In this document: positions 8,054-16,774 of the stretch, piece by piece
Numbering within the stretch: the first letter of the stretch is position 1
Layout: the number at the start of each line of letters is the position of its first letter
From: Oscillospiraceae bacterium
GTDB taxonomy: Bacteria > Bacillota > Clostridia > Oscillospirales > CAG-272
DNA length: 64,000 nt
NCBI GenBank assembly: GCA_003343845.1
Contig: QAKK01000035.1
Coordinates: 7,266-71,265 of the forward strand
Direction: 5' to 3'
Notes under the pieces: generated by a model
The model's input: the letters and a program-made list of their open reading frames with translations, nothing else
Told to the model about the DNA's origin: nothing
Databases searched by the model: none
Made by a program: the position numbers and the translations under genes

Positions 8054-9781
8054 TTATTTCACGAGCTTATCGGTCTCGGCGGCGTAGGTTGCGAGCTTTG
8101 CGGCAAGCGCGGCTGCGTCCTTCGCGGAGGCGAGGTAATAGATCTTGATCTTCGGCTCGGTGCCCGAGGGGCGGATGACGGCGACGTCACCGTCGGCAAG
8201 CCCGTAGTAGAGCACATCCGACTTCGGCAGACCGGTCGGCTTTACCGAGCCGTCGGTGAGCGTGGTGATCGTCCCGGCGAGGTAGTCGCCGACAAAGGCA
8301 ACAGGGCTGCCGCCGATGGCCTTCGGCGGATTCACACGGAGATTCTTCATGGTATTCGTGCGGCGCTCGATGCCGTCGAGCCCCTCCATGTAGACATCCT
8401 GCGACTTCTCGCCGTAGTAGCCGTATTTTTCATAGAGCTTCTGCAACGCGTCGTAGAGCGTCATGTTCTTTGCCTTGTAGTAGGCTGCCATCTCGGTGGC
8501 AAGCATCGCGGCGCAGACCGCGTCCTTGTCGCGGGCGTAAGTGCCCTTGAGGTAGCCATAGCTCTCCTCAAATCCGAAGAGGAACGTGCCTTTCCCTGCC
8601 GCCTCGTGCTCCTTGATGACCTCACCGATAAACTTGAAGCCGGTGAGCACATTGTAGAGTTTGACGCCGTTTGCACGGCAGATCGCCGTGGCAAGTTCGG
8701 TGGAGACGATGGTCTTGACCGCGTAGGCGTCGGCGGGAACGCCGCCGTTTTCCTTCAGCGCGGTGATGATATAGTCCAGCAGCAGCGATGCCATCTGGTT
8801 GCCCGTGATGGTGACGAACGAGCCGTCCGCCGTGCGGGTCATTGCGCCCATACGGTCGCTGTCCGGGTCGGTAGCGATGATGAGGTCGCTGCCGACTTCG
8901 TTTGCCAGTTTGATGCCGAGCGTGAATGCCTCGGGCAGCTCCGGATTCGGCTTGACGACCGTGGGGAAATTGCCGTCGAGGATCATCTGCTCGGGAACGG
9001 TATAGAGCTTTTTCAACCCGGATGCGCGCAGTGCCTCGGGCACAAGCTTGTAGCCCGCGCCGTGCAGCGGCGTATAGACGACCGTGAGATCGTCTGCGAC
9101 CTGCTTCACCGCATCGGGATTGACGCGCTGCGCCAGCACATTTTCGAGGTAGACGCGGTCGACCTCTTCGCCGATGACGCGGATCTTGCCTGCCTTTACG
9201 GCTTCGGCATAGTTATCCTGCTTCACACCGTCGAAAATGTCGATCGACTTGATCTTTGCCGAGATGATGTCGGCATGCTTCGGCGGCAGCTGTGCGCCGT
9301 CCTCCCAATATGCCTTATAGCCGTTGTACTGCTTCGGATTGTGCGACGCGGTGATGTTGATGCCCGCGATGCAGCCGAGGTGGCGAATGGCGAACGAAAG
9401 CTCCGGCGTGGGGCGAACGCCGTCAAAAATATAGACGGTGATGCCGTTTGCCGAGAGGACCGCCGCAGCGGTCTCGGAAAACAGCGCCGAATTGTTGCGG
9501 CTGTCGTATGCAATGACAACGCCGCGGCGCATTGCGTCCGCGCCCTCGAGGGCGATCATCTCCGCCATGCCCTGCGTCGCCTGTGCAACGGTGTAAACAT
9601 TCATCTTATTGAGGCCCGCGCCCATCGTGCCGCGCAGACCGCCCGTGCCGAATTCCAGATTGCCGAGGAAGCGCATCTCGATCTCGTCATGATCACCTGC
9701 GATCGCCTCCAGATCACGGCGGCTGTCTGCGTCCAGCTTCGGCTCATGCAGCCAGCGCTCGTAATTCTCCGTGTAGTTCAT
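8054..9781 (-). CDS. Phosphoglucomutase/phosphomannomutase (alpha-D-phosphohexomutase)
   Basis: A 575-residue alpha-D-phosphohexomutase interconverting hexose 1- and 6-phosphates, which links glycolysis to glycan and wall precursor synthesis. The four family signatures are visible in order: GTGGLRGTMGAG near the N-terminus, the active-site phosphoserine loop GINITASHNPKQYNGYK, the metal loop ATDPDSDRMGA and the sugar-specificity/phosphate region GFEESYGYLKGTY, with the phosphate-binding VIRPSGTEPKIKIYY at the C-terminus. Length fits the long PgcA/PgmB-like branch found in Bacillota. Whether glucose, mannose or both are used cannot be told. It is followed by a terminator; the TSCPD gene lies 39 bases upstream on the same strand. 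Confidence 0.95.
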   Translation of the reverse strand: MNYTENYERWLHEPKLDADSRRDLEAIAGDHDEIEMRFLGNLEFGTGGLRGTMGAGLNKMNVYTVAQATQGMAEMIALEGADAMRRGVVIAYDSRNNSALFSETAAAVLSANGITVYIFDGVRPTPELSFAIRHLGCIAGINITASHNPKQYNGYKAYWEDGAQLPPKHADIISAKIKSIDIFDGVKQDNYAEAVKAGKIRVIGEEVDRVYLENVLAQRVNPDAVKQVADDLTVVYTPLHGAGYKLVPEALRASGLKKLYTVPEQMILDGNFPTVVKPNPELPEAFTLGIKLANEVGSDLIIATDPDSDRMGAMTRTADGSFVTITGNQMASLLLDYIITALKENGGVPADAYAVKTIVSTELATAICRANGVKLYNVLTGFKFIGEVIKEHEAAGKGTFLFGFEESYGYLKGTYARDKDAVCAAMLATEMAAYYKAKNMTLYDALQKLYEKYGYYGEKSQDVYMEGLDGIERRTNTMKNLRVNPPKAIGGSPVAFVGDYLAGTITTLTDGSVKPTGLPKSDVLYYGLADGDVAVIRPSGTEPKIKIYYLASAKDAAALAAKLATYAAETDKLVK

Positions 9782-9820
9782 ATCGTTCTCCTTTGTTGTA
9801 TCTTTGTCTCGCCTGTCGGC

Positions 9821-10069
9821 TCAGAGGTTCTCCCGCAGCGCCTTGGCAAGCTCATTGGGACATGACGTCCCTCTGCCGCGGCAGTCGATGCCGTCGAGGC
9901 GGCGAATGACCTCCTCCACGGGCATCCCCTCAACCAGAGCGGCAACGCCGTGCGTATTGCCCGGACATCCGCCGACAAACTCCACATGCTTGACAATGTC
10001 ACCGTCCAGCGTGATCTCGATCTGACGGCTGCAAACGCCGTGCGGGGTGAAAGTAATTTTCTTTTCCAT
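9821..10069 (-). CDS. TSCPD domain protein (TIGR03905-like)
   Basis: An 82-residue protein whose whole length is a TSCPD domain: TPHGVCSRQIEITLDGDIVKHVEF, the GGCPGNTHG loop, and the name-giving DCRGRGTSCPNELAKAL at the C-terminus. The domain occurs alone in many Clostridia and at the C-terminus of vitamin B12-dependent ribonucleotide reductases; the conserved Cys residues suggest metal or substrate binding. No defined activity is established for the stand-alone form. It lies between the prephenate dehydratase-like gene and the phosphohexomutase, all on the minus strand with short gaps, but the neighbours do not hint at a common pathway. Confidence 0.88.
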   Translation of the reverse strand: MEKKITFTPHGVCSRQIEITLDGDIVKHVEFVGGCPGNTHGVAALVEGMPVEEVIRRLDGIDCRGRGTSCPNELAKALRENL

Positions 10070-10106
10070 ACATTTTTCCTTTATATGCAGTTGGATTTGG
10101 TTTTAT

Positions 10107-11057
10107 TCAAATCGACGTGACGGTCTCGTACACGCCGAGCAGAATGCAGCTTTGGCGGGTGGCGGCAAGCAGCAGGAGCCATGCAAACAGCGCCTCCTTT
10201 GTGCCGCCGAAGGTGCAGAGCTGCGCATAGCCGTCAGTGTAGCCGAGGGGCTGCGATGTCGTGCGCACCAGCGTCACGCCGAGTGCCGCCATGGCGGTAA
10301 AAAGCGCGGGGAGCGCTGCCGCATCGCTGAGCGACAGCCGCAGGGCAACCTGTGCCGCATCTTCGCCGTCCGGCAGCGCATCTCCCTCACGGCAAAGAAG
10401 CGCGAAGCGCGTGACCACACCGCTCTCGTCCGCGATCTCGCAGACGCGCGTGACGAACAGATCATTCTCGGTCATCATGCGGAGCGTGGTGGAGAGAAAG
10501 CCGTCCCGACTGTTCTCCAGCGGCAGAATGCAATAGGCGCAGTCGCCGCCGACGACCGCATCGCAGGCATCGGCAAAGCTGCGGACAAACTGTGCCTCAA
10601 CGCCCTCCGTGCGTGCCGCCAACACCTCCATGGCGCGGCGGAACGCAGCGGTCTCCGGCACGGCGACCCGCATAGGCGCCGTCCGCGCCGCGCGCGCGGC
10701 GAACATTGACGGCGACGGATACAACCCGGCGCGTTTCACTTCGGCAGTCAGCCGCACCACATAGGCGGCGAGGTACGCGCCCATGTCCGCCGAGAGCTTT
10801 GCCGCGGCAAGCGGCAGATTCTCCGTCGGCGTATCGGCAAACATCGCCTGCGGCAGCTCCGGCAGACAGCCGGGCGGCTCACGCCGCACCTCCTCCGCCG
10901 AAAAGCGCTCTTCCCGCAGCATACGGACAAGCGCAGGCGCGGCAAGCCGTGCCGCCTCGTCGAGCACGGCGCTCATGCGTTCGCATGCAGAGAGGTCATC
11001 GGCAAGGACATGCCGCATATTCTTTTTGACAACGGACTGCAACTCGCTCCTTGCCAT
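10107..11057 (-). CDS. Divergent prephenate dehydratase-like protein
   Basis: A 316-residue protein. From about residue 115 on it resembles the periplasmic-binding-like catalytic fold of prephenate dehydratase: MRVAVPETAAFRRAM, FADACDAVVGGDCAYCILPLENS (the LPIENS-type substrate loop) and GVVTRFALLCRE, which contains the TRF triplet essential in PheA enzymes. A C-terminal stretch (ALFTAMAALGVTLVRTTSQPLG) looks like the start of an ACT domain. The first 110 residues match no domain I know; by position they could be a decayed chorismate mutase-like helical region, but no catalytic pattern is evident. The gene starts one base after the htpG stop, so the two are translationally coupled. Catalytic dehydratase activity is doubtful. 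Confidence 0.6.
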   Translation of the reverse strand: MARSELQSVVKKNMRHVLADDLSACERMSAVLDEAARLAAPALVRMLREERFSAEEVRREPPGCLPELPQAMFADTPTENLPLAAAKLSADMGAYLAAYVVRLTAEVKRAGLYPSPSMFAARAARTAPMRVAVPETAAFRRAMEVLAARTEGVEAQFVRSFADACDAVVGGDCAYCILPLENSRDGFLSTTLRMMTENDLFVTRVCEIADESGVVTRFALLCREGDALPDGEDAAQVALRLSLSDAAALPALFTAMAALGVTLVRTTSQPLGYTDGYAQLCTFGGTKEALFAWLLLLAATRQSCILLGVYETVTSI

Positions 11058-11058
11058 C

Positions 11059-12909
11059 TTACAGTTTGGCGAGTGTGTCGTAGCTCGATGCGAGGAAGTC
11101 GCGCAGCTCCGTCTCGGTGAAGCGGCGCTGGCTGAGCACGGCAAGCCCGTAAATCTGCTTTGCCACAAGTGCGTCCGTGTCGTGCTCCTCGGTGTCCAGC
11201 TTTTTGATGAGCGGATTTGCCATGTTGAGGACAAGCGCGCTCTTCGGCTTGAAATCGCCGCCGAGCGGCATGCCGTTTGCGGCATAGAGCTTCATCATAT
11301 CCTCCATGCGGCGGCTCTCCTCATCGACGTTCAGCATCGCGGGGATCGTCGCATCGGCGAGATTCTCGCAGCGCACGGCGAGCTTGTCGTCGCCCGCCGC
11401 CGTGCGGAAGAGCGTCTCCAGCTTTTCGGAATGTGCCGCCTCGCCCTCCTTCAAAGCATCGGTAATGTCGGCGTCCACGCGCAAGAACTTGACGTTCTCG
11501 CTGACGCTTTCGAGCATCGACACAAATTGCGTGTCGATCATCTTGTCAAAGCGGACGACCTTGATGCCCTTTGCCTCCAGCATCGCAATATACTGCGCCT
11601 GCAGCTCGGCGTCCGAGGTGTAGTAGACCTTATTCTCGTTTGTCTCCTTCGCGCCCTCGAGGTACTCGGCAAGCGTCATGTGCCCGCCGTGCACGATCTC
11701 CAGAAGCAGTGCGTCCTTGGCGCGGTCATAGAACTTGCGGTCGCAGAGCGAAGCGTATTCGCAGAAGGTCTTGATGTCGCCCCACATCTTCTCATAGCTC
11801 TCGCGGTCGCTCTTGAACATCGACGTCAGCTTGTCGGCAACCTTCTTGACGATGTGCGCCGAGATCTTGGTGACATAACCGTTGTTTTGCAGATAACTGC
11901 GCGACACGTTCAGCGGCAGCTCGGGGCAATCCAGCACGCCGCGCAGCATGAGCAGGTACTCGGGGATGACTTCCTTGATATTGTCGGCGACGAAGACCTG
12001 ATTGTAATAGAGCTTGACCTGCCCCTCCAGCCCCGCGAACTCGTGCGTCAGCTTCGGAAAATACAGGATGCCCTTGAAGTTGAGCGGATAGTCCGCATTG
12101 ATGTGCAGCCAGAACAGCGGCTCGTTGAAATCGGTAAAGACCTTGTGGTAAAACGCCTTGTACTCCTCGTCGGTGCAGTCGGCGGGGTTCTTCTGCCACA
12201 GCGGGTGGGTGTCGTTGATCGGGGTCTCGGCGGGCTTTTCCTCGCCCTCCTTGGGCTTGGCAGGCTCGGCATCCTCATCCTCAAAATAGATCTCCACCGG
12301 CATGAACGCGCAGTACTTGTCCAGCACGGCGCGCAGGGCGTGCGGCTCGAGATACTCCGTGCCCTCGTCGTTGACATGCATGATGATGTCGGTGCCGTGC
12401 CCGTCGCGCTCGGCATCGCTCATCTCATACTCGCCCTCTTCGTTGCAGACCCACTTGACGGCAGGTGTACCGCGGTAGGAGCGGCTGATGACCTCCACCT
12501 TGTCGCTGACCATGAACGCCGAATAGAAACCGAGACCGAAGTGCCCGATGATGCCGTCGGCAGCGCCCTCACTCTCGTACTTTTCGATGAACTCCATCGC
12601 GCCGGACAGCGCGATCGAGCCGATGTACTTCTTCACCTCATCGGCATCCATGCCGATGCCGTTGTCGCGCACGGTGATGGTGCGCGCCTTCTTGCTGACC
12701 GAGACGTCAATGCGTCCGACCGTCTCGATGTCCTTGACCTCGCCGAGCGAAATCAGGCGGTTCAGCTTGACGATCGCATCGGAGGCATTGGAGACGATCT
12801 CGCGAAGGAAGATCTCCTTGTCCGAATACAGCCACCGCTTGATGACCGGGAAAATATTTTTGGTTTCGACGGAAATACCGCCCTTTTCGTTTATGATTTG
12901 TTCTGACAT
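11059..12909 (-). CDS. htpG: Hsp90-family chaperone HtpG
   Basis: HtpG is the bacterial Hsp90, an ATP-driven homodimeric chaperone. The 616-residue protein shows the GHKL ATPase N-domain motifs: FLREIVSNASDAIVKL (N box), DNGIGMDADEV (G1) and GHFGLGFYSAF (lid and G2), followed by middle-domain elements (SRSYLQNNGYV with the catalytic-loop Arg) and the C-terminal dimerisation part. Length is normal. It heads a minus-strand operon with the prephenate dehydratase-like gene. Its promoter carries an inverted repeat over the predicted transcription start; no CIRCE element is present here, so its heat control differs from that of groES. Confidence 0.97.
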   Translation of the reverse strand: MSEQIINEKGGISVETKNIFPVIKRWLYSDKEIFLREIVSNASDAIVKLNRLISLGEVKDIETVGRIDVSVSKKARTITVRDNGIGMDADEVKKYIGSIALSGAMEFIEKYESEGAADGIIGHFGLGFYSAFMVSDKVEVISRSYRGTPAVKWVCNEEGEYEMSDAERDGHGTDIIMHVNDEGTEYLEPHALRAVLDKYCAFMPVEIYFEDEDAEPAKPKEGEEKPAETPINDTHPLWQKNPADCTDEEYKAFYHKVFTDFNEPLFWLHINADYPLNFKGILYFPKLTHEFAGLEGQVKLYYNQVFVADNIKEVIPEYLLMLRGVLDCPELPLNVSRSYLQNNGYVTKISAHIVKKVADKLTSMFKSDRESYEKMWGDIKTFCEYASLCDRKFYDRAKDALLLEIVHGGHMTLAEYLEGAKETNENKVYYTSDAELQAQYIAMLEAKGIKVVRFDKMIDTQFVSMLESVSENVKFLRVDADITDALKEGEAAHSEKLETLFRTAAGDDKLAVRCENLADATIPAMLNVDEESRRMEDMMKLYAANGMPLGGDFKPKSALVLNMANPLIKKLDTEEHDTDALVAKQIYGLAVLSQRRFTETELRDFLASSYDTLAKL

Positions 12910-12936
12910 AAAAATCAGCTTCCTTTGATAAAATAC

Positions 12937-12990
12937 TTGAAGTCATAAAACTTCAAATTAAATTATAGCCTACTTTGGTGCGGAATGCAA
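12937..12990 (-). promoter_or_regulatory. htpG promoter with inverted repeat at the start point
   Basis: On the minus strand TTGCAT (12985-12990), 17 bases, TATAAT (12962-12967). Five bases below the -10 box lies TTGAAG, an 8-base gap, CTTCAA (12937-12956), placed over the likely transcription start and leader. It could be a repressor operator or a small leader hairpin. Confidence 0.6.
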
Positions 12991-13061
12991 GTTTTCGGAT
13001 GAAAGATTCACACATTTTCCTTTTTTCCGCCACTTTTTCGCACGTCTCCCTGAAAAGGGGG

Positions 13062-13090
13062 TTGCATTTTCACCGCCGCCATGCTATAAT
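13062..13090 (+). promoter_or_regulatory. Promoter of tRNA-Leu
   Basis: TTGCAT at 13062-13067 and consensus TATAAT at 13085-13090, spacer 17 bases, 15 bases upstream of the mature tRNA 5' end. Confidence 0.8.
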
Positions 13091-13105
13091 ACTAAAGTCA
13101 TATTT

Positions 13106-13192
13106 GCCGGTATGATGGAATTGGCAGACGTGCCGGACTCAAAATCCGGTGGTAGCGATACCGTGTCGGTTCGACCCCGACTACCGGCACCA
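13106..13192 (+). tRNA. tRNA-Leu, anticodon CAA
   Basis: An 87-base class II tRNA. The acceptor stem pairs GCCGGTA with TACCGGC, followed by discriminator A and an encoded CCA. The anticodon stem CCGGA/TCCGG encloses CTCAAAA, giving anticodon CAA (codon TTG). A long variable arm precedes the T arm, whose loop contains GTTCGAC. All are leucine tRNA traits. A terminator follows directly, so it is a single-gene transcript. Confidence 0.96.
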
Positions 13193-13196
13193 AAAG

Positions 13197-13227
13197 GAAA
13201 AGTCGCTTTGGCGGCTTTTCTTTTTTT
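13197..13227 (+). terminator. Terminator of tRNA-Leu
   Basis: Stem GAAAAGtCGC with GCGgCTTTTC, TTTG loop, followed by seven T. Confidence 0.8.
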
Positions 13228-13229
13228 AA

Positions 13230-13846
13230 CTATTTTTTCAATCGGTAAATGTCGTCGCGGCAGCAATCGTCGTCGGACAGATCGGAATGCCGCACAAAAC
13301 GGACATGCCGCACGAGGTTGGTATATGCCTGTATGTCGGTCATGCAGAAGATCTTGCACAGCTCCCGGATGCCGTAGAAAGCAAACATCTCCGCATACAT
13401 GCATCGGTTGATCCGATCGGACACATGATCCGCGTCTGCCTGAAATTCGTCAAATGTGATGCTGCCGTCCCGCAGACGGTTCTTATACTCGGCAAGATTC
13501 CATTTGTGCGCGATCGCCCATGCAAACGGAAAACAGTCGACGATTTTTTCAGGCGGATGAACGCCTGCTTCCGCTTGCGGAAAGCGTCATTCACAAAGCC
13601 GATGATCGCTTCCTTTTGCAGTCCGGCGTCTTTCAGTCCGAGGCACATGGCGATCACGGCATAGATCATCGACACCCGCATGGTCGGGTAGCGGTCATGC
13701 TGCCGATAGGCATCCGACGCATACATCTCCGTGAGCCTTGCGGCGTAGTTCTGTGCTTTTTGCGCAGCGTCATGCATCCCGGCACGCAGCAGCGCCGACC
13801 GATACAGCGCTGTATATTTTTTGACCGTTTTCCCTGTCTTTTTCAT
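13230..13846 (-). pseudogene. Frameshifted L-2-amino-thiazoline-4-carboxylate hydrolase-like gene
   Basis: Two reading frames join into one protein of about 207 residues. The first (13846 to about 13544) gives MKKTGKTVKKYTALY... to FIRLKK; the second, continuing in the frame that ends at 13230, gives IVDCFPFAWAIAHKW... to YGIRELCKIFCMTDIQAY and a DDCCRDDIYRL tail. The joint is a run of six T on the plus strand (13544-13549); one extra base there restores a single frame. The C-terminal pattern (ELCKIFCMTD... and late CC) resembles the L-2-amino-thiazoline-4-carboxylic acid hydrolase family. The shift can be a true mutation, a sequencing error in a homopolymer, or slippage. The start region is tandemly duplicated (see repeat). 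Confidence 0.65.
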
Positions 13847-13872
13847 GCATATTCTCTTTCATGCATATTCTC
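13841..13872. repeat. 16-bp perfect tandem duplication over a start codon
   Basis: TTTCATGCATATTCTC occurs twice without gap (13841-13856 and 13857-13872). On the minus strand each copy carries GAGAATATGCATGAAA, so the ribosome-binding site and ATG of the frameshifted gene are doubled; the upstream copy starts a short out-of-frame peptide. Confidence 0.9.
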
Positions 13873-13934
13873 CTTGTTCTTAAGTTAGTCTATGCTAACC
13901 AATGGACATAAAAAGCCGCATGCCACGCAGTAGA

Positions 13935-14414
13935 TTACACGGCAAACGGTGTTTCCAAGCGATAGCGCGGACCTTCTTCTCCCATCTCGCCGGTGGGGGT
14001 AAAGCCGATCTTTGCAAGCACGCGCTGCGATGCGGCGTTGTCCGGTGCGGTCTCTGCCAGGACAGCACAAACGCCGTCCCCGGTGAGCGCCCACAGGCAG
14101 GCGGCACGAATGATCTCGGTGGCGTATCCCCTGCCCCAAAAGGGCTCGAGAATGCCGTAGCCGATCTCGGGGCAGCCGTCTGCGGGCAGCCCCTTGAAGC
14201 AGAAATCGCCGACTGTCTCGCCGCTCTCGCGCGCCGTAATGCGCCATGCCGTATAGAACAAATACTGCTCCGGGTATTTCCGGCAGCCATCCAGCATCTC
14301 GCCGTATGCCTCGGCAAGCTCTGGGTCTTCTGTGCGCACGCGCGCGGCGAGCGCCGCCAGTTCTTCTTCCGTCATCGGCTCCGTATATAGCCGCGGGGTG
14401 CAGATTCTTTTCAT
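13935..14414 (-). CDS. GNAT family N-acetyltransferase (RimJ/RimL-like)
   Basis: A 159-residue GNAT protein of the ribosomal-protein/aminoglycoside acetyltransferase branch. It starts MKRICTPRLYTEPM, has the ESGETVGDFCFKG strand, GYGILEPFWGRGYATE as the acetyl-CoA pyrophosphate loop (G-R-G-Y-A) and the ASQRVLAKIGF helix that ends with EMGEEGPRYRL. It acetylates an unknown amine, possibly a protein N-terminus. It lies 15 bases after the S66 peptidase gene on the same strand and may be cotranscribed with it, without an obvious shared role. Confidence 0.85.
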   Translation of the reverse strand: MKRICTPRLYTEPMTEEELAALAARVRTEDPELAEAYGEMLDGCRKYPEQYLFYTAWRITARESGETVGDFCFKGLPADGCPEIGYGILEPFWGRGYATEIIRAACLWALTGDGVCAVLAETAPDNAASQRVLAKIGFTPTGEMGEEGPRYRLETPFAV

Positions 14415-14429
14415 TTTCGTCTCTTTTTC

Positions 14430-15458
14430 TCAGAATGCAAAGGTAATGCGCTGCGTATCGGCATCCACTGTCGCATGTACGCCGAACGGAAGAATGCAGC
14501 GCGGCTGCGCGTGTCCGACGGACAAGTTACAGACAATGGGCAATTCCATATCGGGGATGATGTCAAGCAGCGCCTGCTTGTACGCCGCGTGGTGCGTATC
14601 GTCCATCGGCTTGCCGGCAAGCACGCCGGAAACCGCCGCAAAAACGCCTGCATCGCGCAGGTATTCGAGTGCGCGGCGATACTTTTCGGGCGACGGCTTT
14701 TCCTCCGAGGATTCAAGCAGCAGGATCTTGCCGCGCCATGCCCCGGCGGCGGGAAACAGCCCGTATCGGCGGATCACATCCGGCATATCCGCATAGCGTG
14801 TGCCGTCAAACATATCAAAAATTGTATCCATGCAGCCGCCGAGAATCTCCCCTTCAAAGCGGGCATGTCCGCGCAGCAGCTCGAATCCGTCGTTTTTATA
14901 GGCGGGCATCGCCGTGCCGACCTGATCGGCGCCGAAATTCTTGCGGGTCTCGTACCAGGTGTCGCTCGGTGTGACCGCCGCGATGTGCCCGGTGCGGATC
15001 AGTTCTTCAAAGTACCGCCGCGTATAGGGCAGCATGTCCGCGCCGATCTCACAGACATCGGGCAGAAACGCCTGCCCGTAAAACGTGGGCAGACCGACCT
15101 TGTGCAGCATGAAATGATTGACCGTGGTGTCGGAAAAGCCGAGAAAAATTTTGTCTGTCACAGCTTTTTGCAATGCATCGTTCTCAAAGAGATACGGTGC
15201 AAGTTTGTATGTATCGTCGCCGCCGATGGCGCAGAGGATCATATCCACCTCGGGATCGCGAAAGGCGGCGAGCAGATCCGCTGCCCGCGCCTCGGGATGC
15301 GCCCGCAGATATGCCATGCCCATTTTCGCGTGCGGCATGTATTTGACGGAAAGTCCGAGCGCGCGCAGGCGTTCTTCGCCGATTTTCAGCTCATGCGCGA
15401 CAAAGGATTCACCGAGCACGCCGCTCGACAGGCTGACAATTCCGACTGTTTTCACCAT
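14430..15458 (-). CDS. S66 family peptidase (LD-carboxypeptidase/MccF-like)
   Basis: A 342-residue serine peptidase of family S66. The N-terminal Rossmann-like part (VGIVSLSSGVLGESF) leads to the oxyanion segment MILCAIGGDDTYKLAPYL and the nucleophile loop FLGFSDTTVNHFML, where the Ser of GFSD is the catalytic residue; the Glu and His partners fit LLLESSEE and SVGHAQPRCILPFG. Relatives either trim tetrapeptides in murein recycling (LdcA) or cleave the nucleotide antibiotic microcin C and similar compounds (MccF); the GG-D-D pattern and length lean to the MccF-like branch, but the substrate is open. There is a 30-base gap to the upstream epimerase-like gene. Confidence 0.85.
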   Translation of the reverse strand: MVKTVGIVSLSSGVLGESFVAHELKIGEERLRALGLSVKYMPHAKMGMAYLRAHPEARAADLLAAFRDPEVDMILCAIGGDDTYKLAPYLFENDALQKAVTDKIFLGFSDTTVNHFMLHKVGLPTFYGQAFLPDVCEIGADMLPYTRRYFEELIRTGHIAAVTPSDTWYETRKNFGADQVGTAMPAYKNDGFELLRGHARFEGEILGGCMDTIFDMFDGTRYADMPDVIRRYGLFPAAGAWRGKILLLESSEEKPSPEKYRRALEYLRDAGVFAAVSGVLAGKPMDDTHHAAYKQALLDIIPDMELPIVCNLSVGHAQPRCILPFGVHATVDADTQRITFAF

Positions 15459-15488
15459 AGAAAATTTCTCCTGTGTTTTTCTTCCGGG

Positions 15489-16514
15489 CTACCGCTTCTT
15501 TTTCGAATCAAGGAGACCGTTCCGCTCCTGCTGCAAGAGCCAAACGGTCATATCGTGCAAGGTCTCCTCAATGGGACGCACACGGAAATGGAAGCTCTCC
15601 GCCGCCTTTTTATGGCTAAACTGCCCGTTTGAGCCGAGTACGGCGACCGCATACGGCGTAAAAAACAGCGGTTTTTTCTCCCGGATGCACTTTTTCTCGT
15701 AAAAAAATGCGGCAAACCGCGCCAATCCGAGCGGCAGGCAGACGGGGCGGCGGCGCGATCCGGCCACCTTGCCGATGATACCGAGCATTTTCCTGATCGT
15801 GATATACCGTCCGGACAGGATATAGCCCTCTCCGGGCTTTCCGCCGGCGGCGCAACCGAGAATCCCGCTTGCCACGTCCCGCACATCCACAAAATCATAT
15901 CCGCCGCGAACGGCAAAAGGCAGCTTCCCTTGCAAAAAGGATTTTGCCATCGTCGTGAAGCTCCCTCCGCGAAAATCTTCGGGTCCGATGAGCCCGGAGG
16001 GGAACACCACAGAGGCGTCCAGCCCGTTCGCCGCCGCATCCAGGACCATCTTTGCGGCGGTCGCCTTGCTCTTGGCATATGCACCGTCAACAAGGTCCTC
16101 GGAAAACGTGCAGTCTTCCGTAATGGTTTGTCCTTTCGGTTTTTTCGGAATTGCATGAACCGAGCTGACATAGACGAGCCTGCCGACATTGCATTCCACA
16201 CATTTGCGAATGATGTTGCCTGTTCCCTGCACATTCACCGCACGAAGCATCGGCCCCGGGTCGGAGGCGACGGTGATGACGCCTGCGCAGTGGATCACGC
16301 AGGTTTGCTTTCCCGCGCCGGCAAAGAACGCCGTGAGCGATCTTTCATCGAGAACATCGCCGAAAACAGGCTGAACACCTGCGGGAAGCAGCTTCGCATA
16401 CGGGTCATCGGGCAGGATCAGCGCCCGTGCCGACGCACCGCATACAGCCAGCTCCCGCAGGACAGCCCTGCCGAGAAATCCGGTTGCCCCCGTCACAAGA
16501 TATCTGTCATACAT
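15489..16514 (-). CDS. NAD(P)-dependent epimerase/dehydratase (extended SDR)
   Basis: A 341-residue extended short-chain dehydrogenase. The Rossmann motif TGATGFLGRAV is at the N-terminus, the catalytic tetrad follows as Ser in VYVSSVHA and YAKSKA (Tyr-x-x-x-Lys), and the VFPSGLIGPEDFRGG loop resembles dihydroflavonol-4-reductase/3-beta-hydroxysteroid dehydrogenase-like members. It should oxidise or reduce a hydroxyl/keto group on an unknown substrate. The start at 16514 is set by GGAGGG before MYDRYLVTG; the frame is open upstream. The 260 bases between it and nfnB hold no gene that I can support. Confidence 0.85.
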   Translation of the reverse strand: MYDRYLVTGATGFLGRAVLRELAVCGASARALILPDDPYAKLLPAGVQPVFGDVLDERSLTAFFAGAGKQTCVIHCAGVITVASDPGPMLRAVNVQGTGNIIRKCVECNVGRLVYVSSVHAIPKKPKGQTITEDCTFSEDLVDGAYAKSKATAAKMVLDAAANGLDASVVFPSGLIGPEDFRGGSFTTMAKSFLQGKLPFAVRGGYDFVDVRDVASGILGCAAGGKPGEGYILSGRYITIRKMLGIIGKVAGSRRRPVCLPLGLARFAAFFYEKKCIREKKPLFFTPYAVAVLGSNGQFSHKKAAESFHFRVRPIEETLHDMTVWLLQQERNGLLDSKKKR

Positions 16515-16774
16515 GCGAATCCCTCCTTCAGAACCCGTTCGGAAGCCGCGCTGCATTCTATTCTTCAAGCATATTTTGCACAAACAGCGCGGATGCACCT
16601 TCTTGGGGTCATGCGCCGCGCCGTTTCGATACGCCGCGCCCTCTCCTGTTTCTATTATAGCATAAGCCGCACGGATGCACAAGACCTTCCGCCTTTTCCC
16701 ACAGGGAGCGCGGAGGTGTGAACCGCCTCTTTCTGCATTCTGCGCAAAAAAGCCCGGCTTTTTCTTATGCAGAT

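Noticed and set aside
13841..13872. Programmed switching by the duplicated start (upstream ATG reads into the second half frame)
   Set aside because: The upstream copy is in the frame of the gene's second half, but that frame meets a stop after about 30 codons, so it cannot rescue the shift.
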